64,000 nt of DNA, from positions 62,001 through 126,000 of the forward strand of contig NZ_JANUDY010000008.1 of NCBI RefSeq assembly GCF_024809975.1. Direction: 5' to 3'. The notes under the pieces are model-generated. The model was not told where the DNA came from. It did no database searches and saw only the letters and a list, made by a program, of their open reading frames with translations. Shown here piece by piece: positions 23,807 through 33,500 of this stretch (the first letter of the stretch is position 1; the number at the start of each line of letters is the position of its first letter). The position numbers were made by a program, and so were the translations under genes. This DNA is from Comamonas sp. BIGb0152 (lineage in GTDB: Bacteria > Pseudomonadota > Gammaproteobacteria > Burkholderiales > Burkholderiaceae_C).

Positions 23807-26479
23807 TCAGTACACATCCCGCCGATACCGCCCCTCGTCGATCAAGGCGTTCAGCCCTGCTTCACCCAGCAGCTCCGTCAGTGCCTGGTCCACGCCAGTG
23901 GCCATGCCCTCGTAGCTGCCGCAGACGTAGATGACGGCGCCACGGGCCAGCCAGGCCTGCAAGGGCTCGGCGGCGGCGCGCAGCGCGTCTTGCACATAGC
24001 AGTGCGGGCCTTGGCCGGGGGCTTGGTCGCGGGCATCGCGGGCGTCGCGTGAATAGGCGTAGTCGGCGCGCGCGATCTGGCCCTGGGCCTGCCAGACGCA
24101 GACCTCGTCTTCGGCGTAGGAGTCGTGCGCGCGGCGGCGCTCGCCAAAGACCAGCCAGTTGTCAAACTGGCCGTTGGCGATGCGCTGGCGCAGATGGCCG
24201 CGCAGGCCGGCATAGCCCGAGCCATTGCCCATAAAGATGGCGGGCCGCGCACCGCCGGCCAGTGGGGCAAAGCCGGGGTTGTCGACCAGGCGCACAGCGA
24301 TGTGGCTGCCCAGCGCGGCATGGGCCGTGAGCCAGCCCGAAGCCAGGCCGAGCTGTGGGGCGGCGCCCGGCTGCTCGCGCAGGGTTTGGCGTACATAGAG
24401 GCGAATGCGGCCATCGGCCGGCAAGGAGGCCAGCGAGTAGCTGCGTGGGGCCAGCGGATGGAGCTGGTCGGCCAGGGCCTGGGCCGATGCTGCGGGGGCC
24501 GAGAGCGTGGGCAGCTCGCAGGCGCTGAGCGCATCGCGCAGGGTGCTGGCGCTGCCCCGCCACTGCACGGCGGCGTTGCCGTCAAGCTGGTGCGCTTGCA
24601 GCCAGGCATCGACCTGGGCGGGTGCATGCTGGGCCTTGACCTCCACCAGGCCACCGGCCTGCCACTGCAGCGCATGCTCGGGCGCAAAGCCCAACTCCAC
24701 CTGATACAGCGGTTGGCCGCTGCTGCTGGGGTTGAGGTGGTGGCGGCTGAGCAGCTGGGCGGGCAGGAAGAGGGCATCGGGCGCATCGGAATCGGCCACG
24801 CTGGCAGCAGCATTGTCTGCAGCGGTGGCGGGCGCGGCGTTCACGCCCCAGTGCTGGACCAGCGCCTGCAGCCAGGCTTGCCAGGCAGCGTCGTCCTCGG
24901 CATCCATCGTTATGGGGGCAAACACGGGCTGTGCCCCCAGGCGCTCCAGCTGCGCGGCCAGTGCCAGGCCAAAGCCGCAGAACTGGCTGTACTGGCGGTC
25001 ACCCAGCGCCAGCATGCCAAAGCGCTGGTGGGCAAATGGAGTGCCTTCGGCCTGCTGCAGCAAACGCGCCAGGCGCCGGGCACTGTCGGGCGGTTGGCCT
25101 TCGCCAAAGGTGCTGGCCACCCACAGCAGTTGGCGCTGGGGTTGCAGCTGGGCCATATCCAGACTGGCGGCGGGCAGCAGCTGCGCGGCCAAGCCCGCGC
25201 TGCGCAGGCGCGCAACGGTACGCACGGCCAGTTGCTGGGCATGGCCGGCCTGGCTGGCGTAGACCACGGCAATGGCCGCGCCGGCATGGGCCCCGGTCGC
25301 GGGGTCTGCCTGCGGCCCATCGTCCTCCAGCAGCGCGCGCTGGGCCTTGGCGGCGGCGCGGGAGCTGCGGCGGCGCTCCAGGTAGAGCAGCCAGCCGGTG
25401 ATCGCAAACAGCGGCATCATCAGCGCCGCGACGGTGACGATGATGCGGCCCGTCATCCCAAAATAGGTGCCGGTGTGCAGCGGGTAGATGGCGGCCAGCG
25501 CGCGGCGGCCGGCGGGCAGGTCGGCAAAGCGGTCATCGCGCTGCACGCTGCCGTCCAGGCTGAGGCTGAGCTGGTTGCGCGCGCGGTCATGCGGGGCATT
25601 GGCGCCCCACCAGCTGAACTGCACGGGCTGGTCGGCGCGCTGGGGCAGGCGCATTTGCGCAAACTGCCAGCCACTGGCCAGCTGGGTAAAGCCCTGCCAG
25701 GCGGGCTCCAGGGTGGCGGGCTCGATCTGCAGCGGCGGGGCTTTGCGGGCGGCTTCTTGCGCGGCCGATTGCTCGGCCCGTGCTGCCGCGCGGGAGGGCG
25801 CGCCCATCCAGCGGTCCACCGGGGCGCGTACTGCGTCAAAAGCCCAGTACATGCCCGTCAAGGTCAGCATCACATAGACCACCAGCACCCAGGTGCCGGC
25901 GACCGAGTGCAGGCCCCAGAGAAAAGGCCGGCCCTTGCGCCGCACATTGAAGGTGAGCCAGCTGCGCCAGGACAGCGGCTTGGCTGGCCAGCGCAAATAC
26001 AGGCCCGAGAGCGACAGCAGCAGCAGACACAGCGAGAGGCTGCCTGTTATCGGCTTGCCATCGTCGCGGGGCAGCAGCAGCCAGCGGTGCAGGCGCTCGT
26101 TCCATTCAAAGAATTCGCGGCCGCTTTGTGCCGGCAGCTGGGCGCCGGTGTAGGGGTGGAGGTAGACGCTCTGGCCCCGGCGCTCGCCCTTCTCAGGCGC
26201 AAAGGCCAGCTGGGCGCTGCGCCCAGGCTCGGCGTACAAGGTGATGCGCTCGATACGGCGCTGCTCGCCCGCTGCCCTTACCGCTGCCAACAGCTGGGGC
26301 GGGGTCAGCGCCGGGCTTTGTTGCAGCGGCACGCTGGCGGTACCTGGGTTGGCCCAGTCCAGCACCTCGTCCTGGAAGGAATAGGTGGCACCGGTGAGGC
26401 CAATGACGATCAGCACGGTGCCGGCCGTGATGCCGATCAGCCAATGGATCTGGAACCAGATATTTTTAAAACTCCACAT
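23807..26479 (-). CDS. PepSY-membrane / flavodoxin / FAD-NADPH reductase fusion (siderophore-iron reductase type)
   Basis: 890 residues in three modules. Residues 1-390: PepSY-TM region with four membrane helices (IHWLIGITAGTVLIVIGLTG, ITGSLSLCLLLLSLSGLYLR, SVAGTWVLVVYVMLTLTGMY, VAALMMPLFAITGWLLYLE). Residues about 400-540: flavodoxin with the FMN loop VVYASQAGHAQQLA and STFGEGQPPDSA. Residues about 555-890: FAD-binding and NADPH-binding FNR module with PRSYSLASLP, IFMGNGSGYAGLRGHL and YVCGSYEGMATGVDQAL. It is co-directional with the TonB receptor gene 42 nt upstream. This pairing is known for iron uptake loci, where the reductase is thought to reduce ferric siderophore iron at or across the inner membrane with NADPH. 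Substrate unproven. Confidence 0.92.
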   Translation of the reverse strand: MWSFKNIWFQIHWLIGITAGTVLIVIGLTGATYSFQDEVLDWANPGTASVPLQQSPALTPPQLLAAVRAAGEQRRIERITLYAEPGRSAQLAFAPEKGERRGQSVYLHPYTGAQLPAQSGREFFEWNERLHRWLLLPRDDGKPITGSLSLCLLLLSLSGLYLRWPAKPLSWRSWLTFNVRRKGRPFLWGLHSVAGTWVLVVYVMLTLTGMYWAFDAVRAPVDRWMGAPSRAAARAEQSAAQEAARKAPPLQIEPATLEPAWQGFTQLASGWQFAQMRLPQRADQPVQFSWWGANAPHDRARNQLSLSLDGSVQRDDRFADLPAGRRALAAIYPLHTGTYFGMTGRIIVTVAALMMPLFAITGWLLYLERRRSSRAAAKAQRALLEDDGPQADPATGAHAGAAIAVVYASQAGHAQQLAVRTVARLRSAGLAAQLLPAASLDMAQLQPQRQLLWVASTFGEGQPPDSARRLARLLQQAEGTPFAHQRFGMLALGDRQYSQFCGFGLALAAQLERLGAQPVFAPITMDAEDDAAWQAWLQALVQHWGVNAAPATAADNAAASVADSDAPDALFLPAQLLSRHHLNPSSSGQPLYQVELGFAPEHALQWQAGGLVEVKAQHAPAQVDAWLQAHQLDGNAAVQWRGSASTLRDALSACELPTLSAPAASAQALADQLHPLAPRSYSLASLPADGRIRLYVRQTLREQPGAAPQLGLASGWLTAHAALGSHIAVRLVDNPGFAPLAGGARPAIFMGNGSGYAGLRGHLRQRIANGQFDNWLVFGERRRAHDSYAEDEVCVWQAQGQIARADYAYSRDARDARDQAPGQGPHCYVQDALRAAAEPLQAWLARGAVIYVCGSYEGMATGVDQALTELLGEAGLNALIDEGRYRRDVY

Positions 26480-26521
26480 GCTTGTCTTTGTTGTCTTTTG
26501 ATTTTGTCGAACGGCCAGCGC

Positions 26522-28660
26522 TTAAAAATCCACGACCGCGCGCAGCACGGCCTGGCGGCGCTCGCCCAACGACACATAGATGGGGCTGCCCGAGGAGCTG
26601 ACATAGTTCTTGTCGAACAGGTTCTTGACGTTGAGCTGCAGCTTGACCACGCGGCCGCTCCAGGGGCGCTCCCAGCTGACAAAGCTGTCGGCGACGGTGT
26701 AGCCGGCGTTGTTGAAGCTGTTGGCGGCATCGCCTGCGCGGCTGCCCACATGGCGCAGGCCGGCGCCGGCACGCCAGCGGCCACTGCTGCTGGCGGCAAA
26801 ATCATAGGCGGCAAACAGCGACGCAGTGTGGCGCGCCACATTGGCCAGGCGGTTGTCCTGGTATTGCGGGTCGTCGGTCACCGCGGCATCGGTGTAGGCA
26901 TAGGTGGCAATCAGCTGCCACTGCTTGCCCAGGCGGCCGGCGGCATCCAGCTCCAGCCCGCGCGAGCGGGCACCGCCCACGGCGCGGGCATAGCTTTGGC
27001 CGTCAATGGTCTCGTTCACCACCACATTGCGCTTGCGGATGTCGTAGAGCGCAGCGGTGGCGGTGATGCCAGCGGGTGACTCCCACTTGGTGCCCAGCTC
27101 CCAGGCCTTGGCGGTCTCGGGCGGTAAGGTGCCGATGACATTGCCAATGCTGCTTTGCGGCTTGAAGGATTCGCTGTAGCTGCCGTAGATGGACCATTCC
27201 GTGTTGGGCTGCCAGACCAGGCCCGCGCGCGGCACAAACTTGCTGCCGTCCGATTCGCTGCCCACCACAAAGGGCCGGCCTTTGCCCGCGATCTGCTCGT
27301 AGTGCTGCCAGCGCCCGGCCAGCTGCAGCAGCCACTGGGGTGAGAGGCGAATCGAATCCTGCGCAAACAGCGCCTGCTGGCGGATCTTGTCGCTCTGTGC
27401 GCTTTGCGCCTCGTCGATGCTGGTGGCATTGGGCAGCTTGCCGTAGACCGGGTCGTAGACATTGAAGCCGCCGCTGTTGCTGCCCCGGATGATGTCGCGG
27501 CGGAAGATATTGCTGTCTTCGGCATCAAAACCCGCCAGGATCTCGTGCGCCATGCCGCCCGCCTGCAGCTTGCCTTCCAGGTTGATCTGGCCCACATGCT
27601 GCTGGCTCAATGCACCGCGCGTGCCATCGGGCCGGCGGGTGAGGATGCCGGTCGTGGGGTTGAGCGACACCGGCCGGGCCTGGTAGTCGTCATAGCCGTT
27701 GCGGTTGTAGCTGTAGGCGGCGTTGAGCTTCCACTGCGTGTTCAGGCGGTGCTGGGCCTGCACGGTGAAAAAGTCCGAATCGCCCAAGGTGCGGTTGTAG
27801 GCCTCGTCAAAGCGCTGGCGGCGGTCGGTGGCCACCGGGCGGCCGGTGCGGCTGTCGATGACCGTGCCCCGGTCAAAGGGCTGCTCGTAGTCGGTGTGCT
27901 CGTAGGACATGCGCACATAGGTATCGCGCCCATACCAGGCCAGCGACGGGGCGATGACGGTCTGGCGGTTTTTGCCAAAGTTGCGCCAGTAGTCGACATC
28001 GCTGGTGTCGGCAATCAAGCGGTAGGCCAGGCCTTGCTCGCCCAGGGGGCCGGTCAGATCGACCGAGGCACCGCCGCCGCCGTAGCTGGACAGCGAGGCC
28101 CCTACCTGGCCGGCAAAGCTGAGCTGGGGCTTTTTGGTGACCATGTTGATCACGCCACCCGGGTCCATGGTGCCGTAGAGCACCGAGCTGGGGCCCTTGA
28201 GCACTTCGACCCGCTCCGTGGTGAAGGTGAGGTTGCGTGCCAGCACGGTGCGGATGCCATCGCGCAGGATGGAGCCATCGCGGTTAAAGCCAAAGCCGCG
28301 CTTGATCACCGCATCCTGCGTGCCGCCCAGGGTGTTGGCCTGGGTGATGCCGCTGACGTTGTAGAGCGCCTCGTCGATGGAGCGCACCTGCTGGTCTTGC
28401 AGCACCTGGGCAGGCACCACGGCAATGGCCTGGGGCACATCGCGCAAGGCCGCATCGCTGCGGGTGGCGGTGGTGGCGCGCTTGGGCTGGTAGCCGATCT
28501 CTTGTGCTTTTTCTTGCACGATGACCTGGGGCAGCACGGCTTCAGCGGCGGCGGGGGCATCTGCTGCGGTTTGTGCCGCAGCGGGCCAGGCGGCGATGGC
28601 CAGCGCGATGCTGCTGAGGCACGTCAATGGGCGGAGGGCGGTGGTGCGTAAAGGGATCAT
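26522..28660 (-). CDS. TonB-dependent siderophore receptor (FhuA/FoxA class)
   Basis: 712 residues: signal peptide (cut after PAAAQ), TonB-box region, plug (RDVPQAIAVVPAQVLQDQQV; VEVLKGPSSVLYGTMDPGGV; INMVTKKPQ) and barrel ending in AVLRAVVDF. It has no STN domain, unlike the receptor at 16600-19077. The phrase YGTMDPGGVINMVTKKP is typical of hydroxamate siderophore receptors. It forms a unit with the PepSY reductase gene downstream. A terminator just upstream (28694-28727) separates it from the next receptor gene, so its own promoter should lie in 28661-28693 or be read through. Confidence 0.93.
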   Translation of the reverse strand: MIPLRTTALRPLTCLSSIALAIAAWPAAAQTAADAPAAAEAVLPQVIVQEKAQEIGYQPKRATTATRSDAALRDVPQAIAVVPAQVLQDQQVRSIDEALYNVSGITQANTLGGTQDAVIKRGFGFNRDGSILRDGIRTVLARNLTFTTERVEVLKGPSSVLYGTMDPGGVINMVTKKPQLSFAGQVGASLSSYGGGGASVDLTGPLGEQGLAYRLIADTSDVDYWRNFGKNRQTVIAPSLAWYGRDTYVRMSYEHTDYEQPFDRGTVIDSRTGRPVATDRRQRFDEAYNRTLGDSDFFTVQAQHRLNTQWKLNAAYSYNRNGYDDYQARPVSLNPTTGILTRRPDGTRGALSQQHVGQINLEGKLQAGGMAHEILAGFDAEDSNIFRRDIIRGSNSGGFNVYDPVYGKLPNATSIDEAQSAQSDKIRQQALFAQDSIRLSPQWLLQLAGRWQHYEQIAGKGRPFVVGSESDGSKFVPRAGLVWQPNTEWSIYGSYSESFKPQSSIGNVIGTLPPETAKAWELGTKWESPAGITATAALYDIRKRNVVVNETIDGQSYARAVGGARSRGLELDAAGRLGKQWQLIATYAYTDAAVTDDPQYQDNRLANVARHTASLFAAYDFAASSSGRWRAGAGLRHVGSRAGDAANSFNNAGYTVADSFVSWERPWSGRVVKLQLNVKNLFDKNYVSSSGSPIYVSLGERRQAVLRAVVDF

Positions 28661-28693
28661 CGGAGCGTCACAAAAGAGGCGATGCCATCGGCA

Positions 28694-28727
28694 AAAAAGA
28701 CCCGCATCGGGTGGCTGCGGGTCTTGT
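28694..28727 (-). terminator. intrinsic terminator between two receptor genes
   Basis: AAGACCCGCA and TGCGGGTCTT form a 10-bp stem followed on the reverse strand by TTTTTTG, 27 nt after the stop of the gene at 28754-30892. Confidence 0.85.
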
Positions 28728-28753
28728 CATGCGGTGGCTGTTTGGCAGGGTTA

Positions 28754-30892
28754 TCAGAACGCGTAGCGGCCCTGGACGTAGAAGGTGCGCGGCGCGCCGA
28801 CCATGCGGCCGGGGTTGCCGTCAACATTGCGGGTGTAGTAGCGGTGGTCGGCGATGTTGTTCACACCGGCCATGATTTCGCTGCCCTTGTACTGCGGCAC
28901 TTTCCAGCTGACCTGGGCGTTCCACAGACGGAAGCCGGGGATGCGGCCCACATTGGCATTGGCCGATTCGGCCTCGGTGTTGGCCAGGTCCGAGTACTGC
29001 TTGCTCTGGTGCGTGCTCGACAGGTTGAAGCCCCAGGCATTGCGCTCATAGCGCACGCCGACGGTGTCGGTGTTGCGGGCGTAGAAAGGCACGTCCAGCC
29101 CAGCAGTGCTGCCGGATTTCTGGATCGCCTTGGTGTAGGTGTAGTTGCCGTAGACGGTGGTGCCGGCGAGGGCGCTGGCCTTGTCAAAGCTGTATTCCAG
29201 TGCCAGCTCCAGGCCCTGGTGCTTGGTGGCGCCAATATTGGCAAAGGTGACGGGCACAACGCCGGGCGTCTGCAGGATCTGGTTGTCAAAGCGCAGGTCA
29301 AACACGGTGGCCTCGGCGCGCCACTGCTTGTCTTGCCAGCGGGTGCCGATTTCCTTGGTCTTGGCCACTTCGGGGCGCAGTGGGTTGGCCGCCGTTTGCG
29401 AGTTCAGCTGGATGTTTTGCACCGGGCCGAACGAGGTGGTGTAGTTGGCAAACAAGGTCCAGGCCGGGTTGACCAGGTAGGACACGCTGACCGAGGGCAG
29501 CCACTTGTTGTTGCGCGTGTCAAAGCTTTGCGCGCCGCTCAGGTCATCGCGCTGGGATTTGATGTGCTCAAAGCGCACGCCGGGCGTGATGCGCCAAGCC
29601 CCGATGGCGATGCGGTCGTCGATATAGCCGGCATGGGCATCGGTGGCGTTGTCGAACGAGGTGGTGGCGCCCATCACGTTGGTGGACAGGTTCAGCAGGC
29701 TGCTGTTGTCGTCACCGCGCTCGCGGATATAGCGGTAGCCTACGGTCACATCATGCGTGCTGCTGCCCAGCGCAAAACGCTGGGTGTAGCGCGGCTCGAT
29801 GCCCAGGGTCTGGTAGTTGCGCGGCTGGTAGTTGATCTGGGTCTGCGCGGCGTTGATCAGGCGGCTGGAGCGCGAGCTGTCGTTGTAGTAGGCGCGGATC
29901 TCGAACTCCTGCGTGTCCGACAGCGTATTGATATAGCCCAGGTCCAGGCCCTTGCGCTCACCATCCCACATGTCGGTGGGGCGGGTGTTCTGGAAGGGAT
30001 TGGCGTTGTACTGGGCCACCGTCAGGCCCCCAGGCGTGTTGGAACGCACATCGTAGTAGGACAGCTTGCCGTAGACCTCGGACGTGCCCGACAGCGCGTA
30101 GCGGAACTTGAGCGCCACGTCGTTCAAACGCTCATCGCTGTCCTTGCGCCATTCGGAGCCGCTCATGCCCGAGTACAGCAGCGCCCAGCCCAGGCCGTTG
30201 TCCAGCTGCGAGCCCAGGAAGGTGCTGTAGAGCGTGTTGCTCTCTCCGCCCTTGCCAAAGCCGTTGTAGCGCACGTTGACGTCGCCGGTGATGTCTTTGC
30301 TGCTGGGGATGGCGCGGGTGTTGAAGTTGATGATGCCGCCCACGTTTTGCGGGCCGTAGCGCACGGCGCCGCCGCTGCGCACCACATCAATCGACTCAAT
30401 ATTGGCCAGGCTCACCGGTGCGAACGACAGCTGGGGCTGGCCGTAGGGCGCCACAGCCAGCGGCACGCCATCGAGCAGCACGGTCGAGCGCGGCGAGTAG
30501 CGGCCCGTCAAACCGCGCACCCCTATGTTGAGCGATACCGCGCTGCCAGCGGTGCCGGAGTTATCGCTGCTTTGCACGCCGGGGATGCGGCGCATCACAT
30601 CGCCAATGCTCGATGCACCGCTGTTTTGGATGACATCCTTGTCCACGATGGTGCGGGCCCCCGCAAAGGTCTTGAGCTGGTTTTGCAGGCCGCTGCCCAG
30701 CAAGTCGCCCGAGACCTGGATGGTCTCCAAGGTGCTTTCTGCCACTGGTTCGTCATCGGCAGGCGCTGCATCCCCTGTCTGCGCCAGGGCGCTGGCAGCT
30801 GGCAGCAGGCTGATCAGGACGGCTGCGGTGATCTGGCTCAGGGCTGGACGGGGGCCCGATGGCTTGCGCGAAGTGCTGGTGAATGCGGACAT
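28754..30892 (-). CDS. TonB-dependent receptor (FecA-like, without STN)
   Basis: 712 residues from the ATG at 30892 (MSAFTSTSRKPSGPRPALSQ), with a signal peptide ending near ALAQ. The plug reads DKDVIQNSGASSIGDVMRRI and IESIDVVRSGGAVRYGPQNV plus GGIINFNTRAIP, like ferric-citrate-type and related receptors; the barrel ends in TFYVQGRYAF. It lacks an STN domain, so it does not signal to FecR. A GTG 10 codons upstream is an alternative start. A Fur-box-like site lies about 90 nt upstream. The ligand is not predictable; iron chelate or another metal complex are options. Confidence 0.9.
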   Translation of the reverse strand: MSAFTSTSRKPSGPRPALSQITAAVLISLLPAASALAQTGDAAPADDEPVAESTLETIQVSGDLLGSGLQNQLKTFAGARTIVDKDVIQNSGASSIGDVMRRIPGVQSSDNSGTAGSAVSLNIGVRGLTGRYSPRSTVLLDGVPLAVAPYGQPQLSFAPVSLANIESIDVVRSGGAVRYGPQNVGGIINFNTRAIPSSKDITGDVNVRYNGFGKGGESNTLYSTFLGSQLDNGLGWALLYSGMSGSEWRKDSDERLNDVALKFRYALSGTSEVYGKLSYYDVRSNTPGGLTVAQYNANPFQNTRPTDMWDGERKGLDLGYINTLSDTQEFEIRAYYNDSSRSSRLINAAQTQINYQPRNYQTLGIEPRYTQRFALGSSTHDVTVGYRYIRERGDDNSSLLNLSTNVMGATTSFDNATDAHAGYIDDRIAIGAWRITPGVRFEHIKSQRDDLSGAQSFDTRNNKWLPSVSVSYLVNPAWTLFANYTTSFGPVQNIQLNSQTAANPLRPEVAKTKEIGTRWQDKQWRAEATVFDLRFDNQILQTPGVVPVTFANIGATKHQGLELALEYSFDKASALAGTTVYGNYTYTKAIQKSGSTAGLDVPFYARNTDTVGVRYERNAWGFNLSSTHQSKQYSDLANTEAESANANVGRIPGFRLWNAQVSWKVPQYKGSEIMAGVNNIADHRYYTRNVDGNPGRMVGAPRTFYVQGRYAF

Positions 30893-30981
30893 GGTGAAGG
30901 CAGCAAAAAACGAGGCGGGCACAGCACAACGGCGCCAGTCAGGGGCGCCGCAGCGTGGTTGGCCAGGGGATGAGTGTTAGG

Positions 30982-31000
30982 AATGAGAACGAATTGTATT
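30982..31000. promoter_or_regulatory. probable Fur box
   Basis: AATGAGAACGAATTGTATT upstream of the receptor gene ending at 28754 resembles the Fur consensus on its left half (AATGAGAA, the same as the fecI site) and partly on its right. Confidence 0.45.
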
Positions 31001-31267
31001 TAAAAGCGATGCAGATCCTGCAGCTATCGCAACGCTTGCGGCCCAAAAAGCGGCGCTCCAGTGTGAATACCTACTTGTGGCGGGTGTATGTATGTTGCTT
31101 TGGGGCAACTACGCGGGGCATCTCCCTACTCGTAGCAGGGTGCCGGGCAGGGCGGGGATGGGGCGTCATCCTTGCTTTGAAGTTCGCTAGCAGCGCATTG
31201 CGGTTATTCGCCGCCTGCAAAGTTCAGCAGCCGCCAGAGGCGATCCGTAGGAAGCAGGGGGGTGGGT

Positions 31268-31603
31268 TCACTGATCCTCCCATGCGAGACGGGCATCTCG
31301 CTCCTGCAGCGGCAACCAGAATCGCAATGCCGCCAAGGCTTGCGCCAGCGATACCCTGTTTACTTGGAAGCCCTGATGCCCATGCACAACCCGGTTGATA
31401 TCGCCGTTTGCGGCGACTTCGATGATGAGGTTTCCGTAATCTAATCCATCGCCTAGGCACGCGATGGTGGTCACATGTCCAGGGCTGAGATGGGCCTCCG
31501 TGATGGCAAAGGCAGAGGCTTCGCAGGCGGCGTTCGCGACCAGCTGAAACGGCTCAATGCCGCAGCGCTCAACCTCGATCTGGAAGTGGGTGTTGGGTCG
31601 CAT
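31268..31603 (-). CDS. small hypothetical protein
   Basis: The ATG at 31603 (MRPNTHFQIEVERCGIEPFQ) gives 111 residues with a balanced, protein-like composition: VANAACEASAFAITEAHLSP, GDGLDYGNLIIEVAANGDIN, LALRFWLPLQERDARLAWED-like ending. AACAGG lies at about 8 nt before the start. It overlaps the 3' end of the lysR gene by 35 nt in another frame. I recognise no family. No signal peptide or membrane helix. Could be a real soluble protein or a chance frame. Confidence 0.45.
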   Translation of the reverse strand: MRPNTHFQIEVERCGIEPFQLVANAACEASAFAITEAHLSPGHVTTIACLGDGLDYGNLIIEVAANGDINRVVHGHQGFQVNRVSLAQALAALRFWLPLQERDARLAWEDQ

Positions 31604-32525
31604 GCAATGGGCCTGTTGCAAGACCACCGGATCTTGCCCGCACAAAGTCCACAAAGGCCCGCAGCGGGGCCGGCAATAGTTTGCGGCCGCTGTAGTACAG
31701 AAACGGCCCTGAGAAGCTCGGCCACCAGTCGGCCAGCACCGGCTCCAGCTTGCCGCTGTCTAGGTACGGACGCAGCCAGTCCTCAAACATGTAGACCACC
31801 CCGGCATCGCCGATGGCGGCATCTACCGCCAGATCGGCTGCGGCGCCCAGGCGTACCACCATGCGTGGGACGGGGTCCACCCGCAGCGATTCACCATTGC
31901 GCTCAAAGTCCCACGGCGGGACGGTGCCGCTGGCGAAGCGCCCTCGCAAGCATGCATGGTTCAGCAACTCGCGGGGGTGCGTCGGGCGCCCACAGCGGTC
32001 CAGGTAGGCGGGCGAGGCGGCGGCCGCGAAGCGCTGCACGCGCGGGCCAATGGGTACGGCCACCATGTCCTGCTCCAGGCGCTCGTCATAGCGGATACCG
32101 GCGTCGCAGCCGCTGGCCAGCAGGTCCACAAAACCATCCTCTGCGATAACGTCGAGTTGGATGTCGGGATAGGCCTGCAAGAAGTCCGGCACGAGGGCCG
32201 GCAGCACCAAGCGCGAAGCGCTCATGGGGACGTTCAAGCGCAAGGTGCCGGCAGGCTTGTCGCGGAAGCCATTGACCACGTCCAGCGCGCTTTCTACCTC
32301 TCTCAGCGCCGGGCCCAGATGCTCCAGTAGGCGTTGGCCGGCCTCAGTGGGCACCACGCTGCGGGTGGTGCGATGCAAGAGCCGCACATCCAATTGGGCC
32401 TCTAGCCGTCGTACGGCCAAGCTCAGGCCCGAGGCACTGCCGCCGCTGGCCCGGGCCCCTTCGCGAAAGCCCTTGGTGCGCGCCACAGCCAGGAACGCAT
32501 GGAGGTCACCCAGATCAACTTTCAT
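31569..32525 (-). CDS. LysR-family transcriptional regulator
   Basis: 318 residues. The N-terminal winged HTH reads DLHAFLAVARTKGFREGARA, then SGLSLAVRRLEAQLDVRLLH and RTTRSVVPTEAGQRLLEHL, and a LysR substrate domain follows (AGTLRLNVPMSASRLVLPAL; DIQLDVIAEDGFVDLLASGC; AGIRYDERLEQDMVAVPIGP). It is divergent from the aldo/keto reductase gene, with a 102-nt spacer holding a perfect palindrome. By LysR convention it likely autoregulates and activates the reductase gene when it binds a small ligand. Confidence 0.95.
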   Translation of the reverse strand: MKVDLGDLHAFLAVARTKGFREGARASGGSASGLSLAVRRLEAQLDVRLLHRTTRSVVPTEAGQRLLEHLGPALREVESALDVVNGFRDKPAGTLRLNVPMSASRLVLPALVPDFLQAYPDIQLDVIAEDGFVDLLASGCDAGIRYDERLEQDMVAVPIGPRVQRFAAAASPAYLDRCGRPTHPRELLNHACLRGRFASGTVPPWDFERNGESLRVDPVPRMVVRLGAAADLAVDAAIGDAGVVYMFEDWLRPYLDSGKLEPVLADWWPSFSGPFLYYSGRKLLPAPLRAFVDFVRARSGGLATGPLHATQHPLPDRG

Positions 32526-32536
32526 TGTTTCAAATC

Positions 32537-32553
32537 CTGCACAGCCTGTGCAG
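32537..32553. promoter_or_regulatory. likely LysR operator in divergent spacer
   Basis: CTGCACAGCCTGTGCAG is a perfect 8-bp inverted repeat about a central C, 12 nt before the lysR start and 75 nt before the reductase start. That is where a LysR regulator's recognition site is expected. Confidence 0.65.
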
Positions 32554-32627
32554 ATTGTGCCTCCTTATCAATTAATGGTGTGCTGACTACACTGAATGCC
32601 AACCCTTCCCACTACGGAAACGACGAC

Positions 32628-33500
32628 ATGACGTACCCCCAAACCACCCCCGCTACCTTCGTCCTGGGCGACCGCGCTGTGCGTCGCCTTGGTTACGGCG
32701 CCATGCAACTGGCCGGTCCTGGCGTGTTCGGTCCCCCCAAGGACCGCGCTGCCGCATTGGCGGTGCTGCGGACAGCCGTCGAAGCAGGCGTGAACCACAT
32801 CGACACCAGCGATTTCTATGGACCGCACATCACCAACCAACTCATCCGCGAAGCGCTTCACCCCTACCGTGATGATTTGGTCATCGTGACCAAGATCGGT
32901 TGCGTGCGCGGTGCAGACGGCTCATGGAACCTGGCTATGTCGGCCGAGCAGTTGCGTCAGGCGGTACACGACAACCTGCGTAACCTGGGCCTGGACAGGT
33001 TGGAGGTGGTGAACCTGCGGGCCATGTTCGATGTTCACGGCCCCGCCGAAGGCTCGCTCGAGGCGCCGCTATCAGCCCTGGCGGAACTACAGCAGCAAGG
33101 CCTGGTGCGCCACATCGGCCTGAGCAACGTGACGGCCAAGCAGATTGCCGATGGCCAACGCCTCTGCCGTATCGCATGCGTGCAGAACCAGTACAACCTC
33201 GTGCACCGGGCTGACGATGCGTTGATCGATAGCCTGGCCCTTGAAGGTGTGCCTTACGTACCCTTCTTCCCGCTGGGCGGCTTTTCGCCATTGCAATCGG
33301 CGGGGCTGTCGGAGGTCGCACAGCAACTGGGAGCCACGCCGATGCAGGTGGCCTTGGCTTGGCTGCTGCGGCGGTCGCCCAATATCCTGTTGATCCCCGG
33401 CACGTCGTCGGTGGGACACCTGCATGAGAACCTGGCGGCTGGCAGCTTGAACCTGCCGCAAGAAGCCATGAACCGGCTTGAGCAAGTAGCGGCGGGATGA
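32628..33500 (+). CDS. aldo/keto reductase
   Basis: 290 residues from the ATG at 32628 (MTYPQTTPATFVLGDRAVRR). Family features: the strand RLGYGAMQLAGPGVFG, catalytic-tetrad region HIDTSDFYGPHITNQLIREA (Asp and Tyr), Lys in LVIVTKIG, and a C-terminal NADPH site IPGTSSVGHLHENL. In the usual His position the sequence reads LRAMFDVHG, so the His may be displaced. It reduces aldehydes or ketones with NADPH; the substrate is unknown. The longer frame from 32499 overlaps lysR and is rejected. Divergent lysR suggests inducible expression. Confidence 0.92.
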   Translation: MTYPQTTPATFVLGDRAVRRLGYGAMQLAGPGVFGPPKDRAAALAVLRTAVEAGVNHIDTSDFYGPHITNQLIREALHPYRDDLVIVTKIGCVRGADGSWNLAMSAEQLRQAVHDNLRNLGLDRLEVVNLRAMFDVHGPAEGSLEAPLSALAELQQQGLVRHIGLSNVTAKQIADGQRLCRIACVQNQYNLVHRADDALIDSLALEGVPYVPFFPLGGFSPLQSAGLSEVAQQLGATPMQVALAWLLRRSPNILLIPGTSSVGHLHENLAAGSLNLPQEAMNRLEQVAAG

